Shown here: positions 33,002-43,400 of the stretch, piece after piece
Numbering within the stretch: the stretch's first letter is position 1
Layout of the letters: every line of letters begins with the position of its first letter
Assembly (NCBI GenBank): GCA_047967505.1
Contig: CM106540.1
Direction: 5' to 3' (one strand)
Source: Dipteris shenzhenensis
Taxonomy: Eukaryota; Polypodiophyta; Polypodiopsida; Gleicheniales
Length of the DNA: 64,000 bases
Translations under genes and position numbers: made by a program
The notes under the pieces: model-generated
The model's input: the letters and a program-made list of their open reading frames with translations, nothing else
What the model was told of the DNA's origin: nothing
Databases searched by the model: none

Positions 33002-34539
33002 AATGTCTGACATATGTACTGCTCTAAAATGGAGGAGATTTGAATATGTTAATGTTAAAGGATCATAGAAAAAGAGATGGCTACTATCATATAAGAGCAC
33101 TAAGCCAAGGGAGCTTGTAGATCACTAGGTTCAATCCATCCCAAAATGTGTGCTTCACAATTTCATGGCCACTTGCTGGTAAGATAAGTAATTCAAGAAG
33201 TACCTTGCCAATTTTCCCCACGACACTTGTCTCTATCATAGATTTTGCCAAAAATCACTCATTTTCGGGATAAGATGAGATACAAAGTGCTCACTAGCAC
33301 AAGCATATTCTAGTCCATATCACGTATAGTCATTTGCTTGTTCCTTGTATGACTGATGCCAATCTACTTTTGTTGACTCAAAGTCCAAGTCAGTGCAAGG
33401 TGCATACCTTTTCTACATCTTAGATGATAGGGAACACGACACCTTATTTGTGCACTTGCTTTTCTATTGCATTAACAAATAATGATCCCCATGTATAAGA
33501 AAATACAAAATAAAATTGGGTGTGGTCAGGCAATGCTTCCTCTTAGTTTAAATCAGCCCATGGATTCTACTTTGTCTCAATGTTTAAATCCCTCACCAGT
33601 CTAAACATGATGAAATTTCATTGGGTCTAGCTATGGCAAGGGGGAAAATGATGGATGTGGTGTTGTTATTAAGCGAGCTATGTTCAAACATCAACTAATA
33701 TTCCCTCAAGAAAAGTGCAATCATGCCCATGATACTCCTCAGGGGGCCACTAAGAAATATGTAAGATAGCACGTGCGAGCAACAGAGGGGGTTTTATATT
33801 TTTATGGAGTTATAGAAACTATACATAAGGCATTTTTTAATTCAAAAAGTGAAATTTTTTATACATAAGGAATACTTTAATCATCTCAAAATTTATAGAA
33901 GGGTTGTTTATAGTTTATAAAAATCTGTAGGTAAGGGGTTTTTTTAAACCCCTTGATCGCACATGCTATATGGGATTTTTACATATTGTCCCCCCAAGAT
34001 GATACTATGGCATGGCTCATAGCCAACCTCTCCATGATACTGTGACATGGCTCCTAGGCTAACCTCTCCATAGGGGTGTAATCAACATTCTATAAACAAA
34101 GCCTCAAGAATAGTGTTGTGCACAAAGTGTTCCATGAAGTGAAAGTAAATGAGGTGTAAAGGAGAAATAGATACAATTGTGAGGCCATCAAAGAAACTCA
34201 TAGTTTGCACAACATACAGGGCTTTTCAAACAACCCCATGCTCAAAACAAGAAAACTTTCTTATTTCTACAATGCGTGCATCACAAAGGATCATGACAAT
34301 TGTGAGGATATTGCAACTATGAAGAGATGGGAGACAATTTAAGTTTTCTCTCCACAAGATGCCGCGACAAACAATGGGGTGATAAATGATGACTCACCAT
34401 AGTTTGGGGAGTCTTTTGATGAACTCATTGATTGCCTAGATGAGGGGGATAACTTTGCAATTATTGTAGACTCTAGGGAGAATGAGGAAAATGACCCATG
34501 CTTTGTGTTACAGTGTACCAAGCTCAAGCACAAGGTTGA
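33002..34539. other. No gene recognised; one small tandem duplication
   Basis: A 35-36-bp unit GATACTATGGCATGGCTC... occurs at 34001-34035 and 34036-34071. Poly-T/poly-A-rich stretches lie near 33790-33960. Part of 34.1-34.5 kb may belong to the transposase relic that starts at 34540. Confidence 0.4.
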
Positions 34540-34745
34540 GGAAGCATTTAAGGATCATTGGGCAATAAGCTACAAGAAGTGGGATGTAGGAATTGAGCTA
34601 TTTGGTATAAAAAGACATTTAAGAGAGGCCACAATTAAGAATTATTACATAAGAGTCCACAAACATTTGTGTACTCTCATCTAGTAAGAGCTATTAAGTT
34701 CAAGTTGCAAGTTGTACCTAGATGAAAGAAGGGAAACAGGTATCT
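34540..34745 (+). pseudogene. Second TNP2-transposon relic (N-terminal fragment)
   Basis: The plus strand matches the minus strand of 7150-7345. Shared words include AAGAAGTGGGATGTAG/GAGAAGTGGGATGTAG, AGAGAGGCCACAATTA and CACAAACATTTGTG followed by TACTCTCATCTAGTAAG. It therefore encodes the same N-terminal transposase stretch (KWDV...KRH...ATI). Frames are broken and no later transposase domains follow, so it is a truncated copy in the opposite orientation to the first. Confidence 0.8.
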
Positions 34746-34897
34746 TCAAAATGGCTTTAGACACGCATGAGCACATCACGGGGTGTCTTGGAGTGGGGGC
34801 AACTAAGACAGTACAAGAAAATGTATTATAAAGAGAATGTGTTCCACTTATCCTAGCAAAATGGATAAGTCCCAAAGCCACTGCGCTACTTTGGCAA

Positions 34898-35017
34898 CCA
34901 CTATGCTTGTTTTATGTAAATACCAAATAGTAAATCCCCACCACACTTGTTTTACAACCACTGTGCTTGTTAAATGTAAATGCCAAATAGTAAATCCCCA
35001 TCGAGCTTGTTTTATAG
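34898..35017 (+). repeat. 60-bp tandem repeat, two units
   Basis: Units at 34898-34957 and 34958-35017 share CTTGTT, ATGTAAAT and CCAAATAGTAAATCCCCA. A partial third unit starts at 35018. Looser relatives (CCACTTATCCTATACTACCACC-type words) continue to about 35450. Confidence 0.85.
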
Positions 35018-35224
35018 CCACTGACCCACCATGCTTTTTTAGTACTCCCAAACGATTGGATGTGATCTAGTCTTACAAAGGTATATATATTAAAGACTAA
35101 AATGTATGCCACCTATCTTGTAAAAACACCAGGCTGGTGACCACATTCATCTTGTAGTAAATTTTAAGGAAACCACTGTGATCCTAAAATAGCTTGTATA
35201 AATGCAATTGTTGATACAGCCCTC

Positions 35225-35317
35225 GAGGGGTCCTCTTTAGGGGCAAAGGCTAGATCAACATGCCCTATACGTCTAGTGGCATGTTCATATGGCCCTTGCC
35301 CCTAAAGGGGTCCCCTC
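35225..35317. other. Foldback: 40-nt arms around a 13-nt loop
   Basis: Arm 35225-35264 (GAGGGGTCCTCTTTAGGGGC onward) pairs with 35278-35317 (ending GCCCCTAAAGGGGTCCCCTC), with about 7 mismatches and no gaps. Such a hairpin fits a MITE core or a MIR-like precursor; neither is proven. Confidence 0.8.
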
Positions 35318-36599
35318 TAGGGACCATATATCATACCAACCACCACGATGGTGACCACTTATCCTATACTACCACCTTGCTAGTTGTGATCCTAAATTGT
35401 GAGACCACTTATGTTGTACCACCATCATACTGGTTGCAATCCTAAAATAGCTTGTTTGTATAAAGAAAGATCCTAAAAAATTTTAGTTTATACAAAGGAA
35501 ACTTGTATTCAAATGGCTGTATACATTCAACAACTCTGGCAGTAAATTAAAGAGTGGTTTCATCAATAATTAACAGATACATCTTATACATTGAGGCCTT
35601 TCAAGTACATCTTGTCACTTGGAGGTCTTTTAAGTACATCCTGTCACGTGGAGGATGGGCCCTTGTTGCTCCTTTCCTTCATGGGGCTAGTTCCACATTT
35701 TACTTTTTGCTTTGAGCTCCCTTCATTGGATCACTTTGAGCTTGTTGGGGAGATCAGGCCTTCTTCCCGAGGCTCGACCTTAAACTTCTTTGCTTCAAGG
35801 TCCTTCTTTCAGGGTACTAGTGAAGGCCTTTTCATTTTACTTGTTGGTAGACCCACCTGGCAATTTATGCTACAGCACCTCACTTCTCACTTTGGACAGA
35901 TGTAGTAGGCAAGCACAATTGATCTTTCCATGATGTGGGCAGTCTCAGTAACCACAACTAGGTTCTCTACAAAGCGAGTTTGCATCCATAATCTCCCCAA
36001 ATCAAAACACATGCATAGCATGGCTGCACTCTAGTCATTGGATCATGCAGTCATCTATGATGTGCAAATGGTAGACCATGCACTTCTTACCCTACTGCAT
36101 CGGAAGAGGATAGTCATCCGCTTTAACTATTATGGCTATCAATACCACAGTCTTGACCTTGTGCATTAGCAAGATGTTTCTTGATTCCTTCTTGCCTAAT
36201 CCTAAGGATGCGGATGTTCTTTTGCAAGTCCTCCACTTGATGCTCACTCGCACTATAAACAACAGCTCTATCTGATGTTATCAGTTGCTCTTGAACCTAG
36301 TGAAATTCTGTAGCAGCTTCTTTGTAGGCATCTTCCAAGAGATCCACTCTTTTTTGGGTTTTAGATAGGATGGAAAACTTCTTGTCATAGCTTTCAAAAG
36401 TAATGGTGAGCTATCGCAGATCCCAAGTGCAGATCCCAAGTGCAGTCTGATTCCATGGATTTCTATATAGACTTCCAAAATTGCACATCCTCATTGTCTC
36501 CTCCATTGTTGGTTGCTCTCTGTCCGATTTGCATCCTTCCTTGACTTGAAGCTCTATCGCATCTCCTACATCAATGCTCTAGTTTCCACATTCTCCCTT
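35318..36599. other. No gene recognised
   Basis: Degenerate ACCACTTAT...GTACCACCA words to 35450. A 104-codon frame at 35591-35905 begins in a short direct repeat (TTTCAAGTACATCTTGTCAC / TTTTAAGTACATCCTGTCAC) and lacks motifs. A short direct repeat CAGATCCCAAGTG occurs twice near 36420-36445. Confidence 0.4.
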
Positions 36600-37720
36600 T
36601 TTCAGTTCCTCTATCATTTCATCTTCATTGTGTTTATTACGTTCTACATTTTGCAAAGCCATTGGTAAAGAGCCTCCTTGTTGACTCTTTGATCTTTAAG
36701 AACTTTTTTCATCCTTGCTTGCTCTTGCTTCACTTTGTCTGCATCCATTATAATGTCATCAAGTTGCTAATGCAATAGCTTGATGTGCTTCTTTGCTTCT
36801 TCTCTTCTATGATTTTCCATCTCGACCATCTTTTTAGCAACATTAGCTTGCTCTTGTCCTTGCAAGGCCTTCACTTTTACTGCCTCCACCTTAGCTTCTG
36901 CACCCTCCCTGAGCATTCTCTCACGTTGCTCTATCTTTGCTACATCAATGGCTTTCATATGTAGAAAATTCATCTTCCTATTGTATTACTCAAAAACTAA
37001 TTTAAGGGAAGTCCTTGTCAAGCATATAACAACTCTGGTTGATTGACATGATGATTTGGATTTTCCATCCTTGCAATTCTTCAAGTTAGTCATCATGCTC
37101 TTGGAGATTGCCTTTGAGAAAGAGACCATACACTTGCTCAATCGCTCTACTGCTACTTGAACATGCCAAAACTTCATGGCACCACTCGTATCAGGAAAGT
37201 ACTACCTTATCTGTTCCAACCCGTCTTGAATAGCAATTGGCAAGCTTGAAACCTTGACTCCACCATCTACACTAATCTGATCATTTAAGTATTTTTCTAA
37301 AATATCTGATCTCTTTCATGACTTCTCCAAGAATTGTGCTTGCAAATCACCTCCAGGAATGCCTAGCGCCTTTTCAATCATGCTTTCACTGATGTTACGC
37401 TTTTGACTTTGACAAACAATGTATCCATGCTTCACGTTCACTTCATCTATCAACTTGGTGAAGTTGGAGAGATAATCCAAATCAGGATTTCTAAGACTAT
37501 GTGAGTAGCCCTTGTATGGCACAATTTCAAGATTAGGGAAGGAATGATTGTGTGAGGAGCTCTCACATGTCATTATTTCAAGATTGGGGGAGTAAAGATT
37601 ATGTGAGATGCTCTGGAACGATGGATGAACCGGATGACACATTTGGGAGGAGATCCATTGTGAGAGGGATAGAAGTTGCAAGGAAAGCACAACAAAGAAA
37701 GGTTGAGATGAGAATTGCAA
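36600..37720 (-). pseudogene. Unknown coiled-coil protein, one frame with several stops
   Basis: Three separate minus-strand frames (37316-37720, 36986-37177, 36767-36973) share the same phase, and the DNA between them is also coding-like (KRSDILEKYLND, DGLEQIR then stop). Together they give roughly 370 codons with stops near 37316, 37201, 36986 and 36767. Visible pieces are LDYLSNFTKLIDEVNVKHG, MIEKALGIPGGDLQAQFLEK, then a strongly charged helix VAKIEQRERMLREGAEAKVE with EMENHRREEAKKH and, after another stop, VKQEQARMKKVLKDQRVNKE. The C-terminal third looks like a coiled coil. I do not know the family. It lies downstream of a gag-like relic on the same strand, so a mobile-element origin is plausible. 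Confidence 0.45.
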
Positions 37721-37909
37721 GAGAGAAAGGTCGAGAGGAAATGCTGAAGGGAGTTGAAAATGGTGGAGTAAGTTCTAGACAAAATAGTGAAAGGAGTTAG
37801 AAATGGCAAAAGAAATGGAATAGTAGAGGCTTAAGTAGAGTGAAGGCCACCACAGTGGTTCACTCAATTGAGGGTCACCGTGGTGATTGGATTTAAGGAA
37901 CTTCAGATG

Positions 37910-38900
37910 TTCGACCAAAATTAGATAGTGAGAATAGAGATGATTCTCTCCATAGCAAAAACATCGAATCTTGAAAGGGTTCGTATTCTTCTCCTTACTA
38001 TTTTTACCTTTGTAATTATTTTTCTCGAGATGCGGTGGTTTGCCATTGGTAGGCCGAGTATCAATTGTCACTTGGATGGCAGATACTTGTCGATTTTTAC
38101 TATTGAACCAACAATCTGAGTCATCACTCCCAAATTTACTAGAAGTATTGCAATACTTAATTTTGTAATCTTGTTCTACATGTCCATTCCTAGAACACAT
38201 ATTGCACCATTTCTCATTATTGCCTGGCTTCCCTCAAATGCCCAATTCCTCCAATGACTTTTTCAACTCAAACCTGAGCTTATGTTTCTTTGCTAGTGTT
38301 TCCTACTATTTGCATCTTTCTTCTTTATCTTTCCCTTAAGGCCTTCACTCTTCTTTAGAGGAACAACTCGGTCAAGTAGCTCATGTTATAGTCAAATTTA
38401 CTATCTCCGACTTGCGCATGTCCACTTGACTGCATCCCATAATCAACCAGGCTATCATGAACTTGCCATCGGCAGAGTTACGAACTGATTGATAAGGGCT
38501 TGCATCCATAGCACAATGTCTTGATTCATATGTTTAATCCTAGTAATGTATTCCCATAGGGTTTTGTGCTCCTTTTGCTTACCTCATACAATTGATTGAT
38601 CGGACTCCATTTCGGGTCAGTGGGAGCAAATCCCATTATAAAGGCCTTCCTTAACATCTCCTAGTTGATTTTTTCCTGCACTCCTAAGGCCTTGTACCAT
38701 TGGCATGCCTTATTATCAAGGCTTAGCTCGAATGTGTTCACTTTATCCAAGTCACTGATATCTCCAAAGGTCTCACAAACTTGCTCGAACCTTTCAACAT
38801 GGGATACAAAATCCCCTTGCAATACAAAAGCATACCTCAAACTCCTCGCAACAACAGCACCAAAAATGTGTAGTCCAATGGTGACTCACCAAAAAATGTG
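37910..38900 (-). pseudogene. Retroelement gag relic with two degenerate zinc knuckles
   Basis: On the minus strand near 38690-38815 I read HVERFEQVCETFGDISDLDK and FELSLDNKACQWYKAL, the core of a retrotransposon gag (F...A..Wy..L pattern), then FAPTDPKWSPINQL. Further downstream are CNMCSRNGHVEQDY (about 38170-38210), a CCHC knuckle whose last Cys is Tyr, and CFCYGENHLYSHY (about 37935-37970), also lacking the final Cys. Stops interrupt the frame, for example after EKIN near 38655. The gag-then-knuckle order fits Ty3/gypsy-like or related elements. No RT follows on this strand. Confidence 0.6.
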
Positions 38901-38960
38901 TAGTCTAGTGGTGGTGACTCACATGTTGTGGGGATCTTGGAAGAATATTGTTGAAGCCTC

Positions 38961-40207
38961 TACTCTCAAACAACTCCTTATGGGAGCTTTGTATGAACAA
39001 GCTTCACACTTATGTCACCCAAGCGGCTATCAGATTGTATTCAAGTAATTCCATGAGAGACAAGGATGAGAGGGGAAAGAGGGGAAGGGGAATGAGAATG
39101 AGAGGAGGGAGAGGATGGTGGAAGGGAGTAGTGGCAATTGTAAGGCAACTAGTAAAGGCAATAAGAAGACTCAAGTGCAATATAATATAGAGAAAGAGAG
39201 AGCACACAATGCCATGTCACTTGATTGCCACATTAGCCCTGAGTGCCACACCAATCACCTTGGCCACATCATCAACCACATCAACAAGCACCAAACTAGC
39301 ATTGACAGATCATCTGCCGCCTCATTTTGCTAGGCACAGTTACCCCTTGCTAGGCACACTATGCACACTACATGTGCACTCCACTTGACACCTCATCAGC
39401 GCTCTACAAGCACACCCTTAGCCAAGCATAGTTTCTGCATGTGAATCCACCTGCCACATCATCATAGTGCTATTTCATCCATTTTTGCCCCTCCACCTAG
39501 ATCAAGTCATATCTCTTGCTAGGAAGAATTTGAAGGTGCTCCAAAAAGGAAAAATGCTCAATTTTTTGTGCTCTATGCACTTGTTACATCACACGCATAT
39601 TTTAGCACTTGTATCACAGGCTTTTTAGCATCAAATCCACTTCTTGCACATGTTTAGGCCCAACACCTAAAAGGAACAAAAGAAAAAGGAATTATTTGCT
39701 ACTTTTCATCGCTCGATGGTTGGTCTAACTCTAGATCTGAGTAGATTAGTTCATCCATAGAGGAGAGAACTCCAAAGCAACCCCAATCAAAGCCATGCCC
39801 AAAATTTCTTTAGTAGTTCCTACTCAAAGTCAGTCCCTATGCTCACATGCAATTTCACATCATCACATGTCTTGAAACCCCACCATCTACACATCAGTGA
39901 GCAGATTCCATAGTATTCAAAGGTATTGGTAGATTGTTCAGAGGATAGATTGCACCTCATTTCATTTTGCACTCACATGCCATCATGGTAAATCCTTATA
40001 GGCTATTTTTTTGGCGCTGTGCACATTATTTTGAGCCTTGTAAAGCCTCTCCCCCTAGCATCATTTTCCACCACATAAGGCTTGTAACATATTGGAACGT
40101 ATTGCAATTCTATCTTTACCAGTAGTTTAGCTTCAATTGATACGGACAATGTTTTGCAGTTGATTCAGAGAGTGTTTTTCATAGGCACTTTGAGTGCTAT
40201 CTTGCAA
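38961..40207. other. No gene recognised; possibly LTR/leader of a copia relic
   Basis: Short frames without motifs. Because a copia gag start lies at 40208, the upstream sequence could hold its LTR, but I find no TG...CA pair or PBS. CACTTG-, CCACATCATC-type words recur at 39220-39460. Confidence 0.35.
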
Positions 40208-40498
40208 TATGTCTACCCCTAGCAACCTCAATTTGGAGGCATATGCTAAGTTAGACAATCCAAACTATGACTCATGGAAATACTAAATGGAGACCATTCT
40301 TGACACTTGTACTTCAAGACAAATGAGAGCATGCTGATGCGTCTACACCTAGACCATCTAGTGTACCTGTGACAACACCCACTATTGCCGTACTATAAGT
40401 AGAAGGGTCTATACCTACACCAACGGTGTTCACACCTATAGTAGGTCCAGCCATTGCCTGAGCATAAGTAGAATGGGACAAGAAAGAAAAATATGATG
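40208..40498 (+). pseudogene. Copia gag N-terminal fragment
   Basis: ATG at about 40208 opens MSTPSNLNLEAYAKLDNPNY followed by DSWKY, a stop, then METILDT. This matches the kLdg.NY..Wk..me..L opening of copia gag. Coding-like sequence rich in Pro/Thr/Val (SVPVTTPTIAV, PTPTVFTPIVGPA) continues with stops to WDKKEKYDA at about 40475-40498, similar to the W...k.kA motif of gag. It ends abruptly at 40498 where LINE copy A begins on the opposite strand, so one element truncated or invaded the other. Confidence 0.55.
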
Positions 40499-42700
40499 CA
40501 TTCCCGAAGAGGCATGCAACCTTCTTAGCAAATCCGGTTCCAAATCCCAATCTCTCCAAAACTGCTTGAAGAAAATCCCATCTAACCTGGTTGTAAACCT
40601 TATCCAAATCAAAACCAAGCATCATCACCTATTGACCTGATGAAAAAGCATAATCTAGAGCCATCAATACGTTCAATATGTTCATGAAGATATCTCTACC
40701 TTTAACAATGCCATTTTGCTCCATGTCCATGATTGTGGTGCTAATCTCCCGAATATGCATCGCTAAAGCCTTGGCAATGGCCTTGTAGGATGTGTTGAGC
40801 ATTGTTATGTCTAACCTAGAGGCAACTCTTACAATTGGGGCATAATTTAATCAAACCTGAGTTCATGTCATTGGACAGTGCACCCTGCTCCAGTGTGGCA
40901 TTGGCCATCTCAATTAGATCTCAGCCCAAGGTCTCCCAAAATGCACAAAAAGATTTTGCATCAACCTTGGGGTTCTACCTTCTTTGATGGCACATACTGT
41001 AGACTATAGCTCCTCTGTTGTGAATAGCCTTGCTAACAGTCCTCTCTGCCACTTCAAGATTCTGGATTCTAGTCCATCCTTTACTTCTATTACACTATTG
41101 TGCCACTCCGTAACCTGCACCACTAGCTCTCCCACAATTATACTCAGCTTCATCTTGAATACATTCGTCACATGCCAGAACATGGTCACAATTCTGACTA
41201 GAGCCAGGCGATGAGATCGACGGCGGTGAAGGAGGGGCCAAGGGGGATCAGACGGCAGAGAGGGATGGAGGGCAATGCAAGGTGGAGGTGTAGCCATTGA
41301 GAGAAAAGGCAGTTGGCCCTTTTGGAGAACACCTGTGAAGCCAAAAAAAAAGAAATTAAAAATAAAGGCCATTTTTTTATTTGGAAAGAAAAAAGAGGGG
41401 GAAAATAAGCAAGAAATGTCCTACCCCCCATTTAGCCCACCTTATTGTTAGACTCCCTCTGCTGCTTCCTTCTTACTGACTAGAAGAATGCTTTGGAGGG
41501 ACAATCCCCCACCTTCAACCACGTTGTCTACATTTAATGCATGCCAAGTCTACAACCTCCAGCTCCCATTGTTGCAGTTCTACTTTTGCTTCACAATAAT
41601 ACTTGACCCTTTGGTGCATTATCTAGAGCTGCCCTCAGGGATTAACGTCAAATTTTATTTGAGTCCTTTCCTGCCACCCTACCTTACTGGTCAAACTTCC
41701 TTGCTTTAATTAGAATTTGCTGGATGGTGGCCTCCCACCTAAAAATGGGGTCAGTACACTCAAGATCTCCTTCCTTCCATGCCTGCCTTATGGTACCACA
41801 AAACTTTGCTGAGTTTAGGAATCCTTTGTTGAAGACAAAGGGGATGTCCATTGATCTCACACTTTTCAGCGAAGCACTGAAGGGCTAGAAAACCAAGGTA
41901 TGGTCCTTTAGGGTAAACCGCTAGGCAAATTGCCAAATGAGTGACCTCTCATCTACCACCCTTCATTTAAAACATTAAACCTATCTAACCTATCAGCTTT
42001 GAATTCACTCCCCTTATGATGTTTCTTCCATGTAAACCCTCTCAGCTCCTCCAGGTGAAATGCAATTGACTAGGCCATGGTTGAGGCATAGTTCATCCCA
42101 CCAGTCACGTTCGGAGCTTACTGCTGGCAAGCATGATGGATGGCTATATAAATCCTCCTCAATGAAGTTACAATCCCCTCCTCGGATCCAATGCTCACCT
42201 ATTATCAAGCCATTGAGAAACCTCCAGTAATAAGCTTTGTCTATAGGGAGGTTAGGGGTATACATGCTTGCTTCTCTAAGCTCAAACCATTCTATGCCAA
42301 TAGCTACTGCAATTAGTGTGTCCTTGATATTGAGCACTTCGAACAAAATGACCAAGGCATTCAAGAATGCACATAGATTGACAACATTTTAGCATAGCAA
42401 AAGTGACCGCCCATCCACCAATGGAGAGCATAAACTTGGAAGAAAACAAGCAGCAACAGGGAGAAACAAAGAATTGTATAAATCCCTAAGTGGCTAACTA
42501 AACCCTAACTAGAATTAAGCTAACTATAATGCATTAGAGGGTAAAAAATGAAGGCAATGGAGGCTCGAGGAGGGGCAGGGGGAAAAGTTGGACGGAGCAA
42601 TAGGTTCGAGAGGCTAGACATGGCGAGGGGAGAGCCAATTTGGAAAAAAATATCGAGAGGTTCGCTGGGGACTTGACTTGAGCAGTGAGGCTCAGGTGAA
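40499..42700 (-). mobile_element. L1-like LINE, copy A, decayed and truncated
   Basis: Minus strand. At the 5' side (42014-42364) is an endonuclease C-terminal piece: SMYTPNLPIDKAYYWRFLNG, HWIRGGDCNFIEEDL, DELCLNHGLVNCISP, matching the IYAP...GGDFN...R pattern. At 40440-40628 is the RT piece LGFDLDKVYNQVRWDFLQAV then LERLGFG, the fD.eKAyd.v.wdfl motif. Between them the sequence is colinear with copy B (45.36-47.66 kb) apart from a 220-240-bp insertion near 41200-41440. The RT after this point is missing. The G-rich 5' end (GAGGCTCGAGGAGGGGCAGG near 42560) resembles that of copy B. Confidence 0.8.
41200..41440. other. Insertion specific to LINE copy A
   Basis: Copy B passes directly from ...ACATGCCAGAACTTGG to GATAGACTCCCTCT, whereas copy A has about 230 extra bases including GAGATCGACGGCGGTGAAGG and an A-rich AAAAAAAAAGAAATTAAAAA stretch. 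The A-rich part suggests a small retroposed fragment, orientation unknown. Confidence 0.5.
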
Positions 42701-42880
42701 ATAGGGACTAGGCAGATGTTAAGAAATTGCTTTACATCTTTCGGGTGAAATGCTTGTAGGATGGTTGCAACATACTATGCATATTCATCTCTAGTCCTTG
42801 CATAAGCTTGTACTAGGCTGTCGTGAGACAAAGATTATTTTTATTATCATCCCATGAGATCGACGTTGGGAATCTACAGA
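42701..42880. other. Spacer between LINE copy A and the gypsy relic
   Basis: No clear motif. Confidence 0.4.
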
Positions 42881-43400
42881 TATTCAAATGTGCTGATCAT
42901 CTTTAGAGTTTTGGGCATCCTAATCTAGCAACCCGATAAGGAGAATGTAATAGCCGATGCACTTAGCCGAAGAACAAGTAAAATTTATTTCAGTCATTAA
43001 GGAGGAGCCCCTTAGGCTATGAAGACCGTATACCAGGGAGATAGTGACTTTATATACTAGGGCAATAGTGACTTTATATAGGAGCCCCTTAGGCTATGAA
43101 GACCGTATACCAGGGCGATAGTGACTTTATATACTCTAGGTTGTTGCACGGTCAAGGAGATGACCTCGAAGGGTATTTCATACATGATGGATATCGTTAA
43201 AAGGAACAAAATGTTTGTGTCCCATTTAATCATAAATATTTAGTCTTTATAGAGTTGCTAAGTGGTTCATACGTATTCAAGGTACCATTGATGCTATTGA
43301 GAAATAATTCTATTGGCCAAGACTTTGTGAGGATGTTACTACTTTGGTTCAACAAGGTGTAGCTTGTCAAAAGGTCAAGAAAGTGACCATGGCAACATGA
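42881..43400 (+). pseudogene. Ty3/gypsy RNase H end and integrase H2C2 relic
   Basis: On the plus strand QPDKENVIADALSRRT at about 42929-42980 is the conserved end of gypsy RNase H (g.eN.vADaLSRr). At about 43250-43385 I read GTIDAIEK, stop, FYWPRLCEDVTTLVQQG and ACQKVKK, the integrase zinc-binding segment (H..G...T...i...fyWP.m..dV...v..C..Cq..K), with the first Cys replaced (QQGVAC). The order and spacing fit a gypsy pol. A 77-bp direct duplication (43004-43157) lies between them. Stops make it non-functional, and no further integrase is recognisable downstream. Confidence 0.75.
43004..43140 (+). repeat. 77-bp-spaced direct duplication with GACTTTATATA subrepeats
   Basis: GGAGCCCCTTAGGCTATGAA occurs at 43004 and 43081. 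TAGTGACTTTATATA occurs three times (about 43042, 43066, 43119). It arose within the gypsy relic. Confidence 0.9.

Noticed and set aside
35591-35905. 104-codon plus-strand frame as a gene
   Set aside because: It starts inside a short direct repeat and shows no domain or conserved feature.
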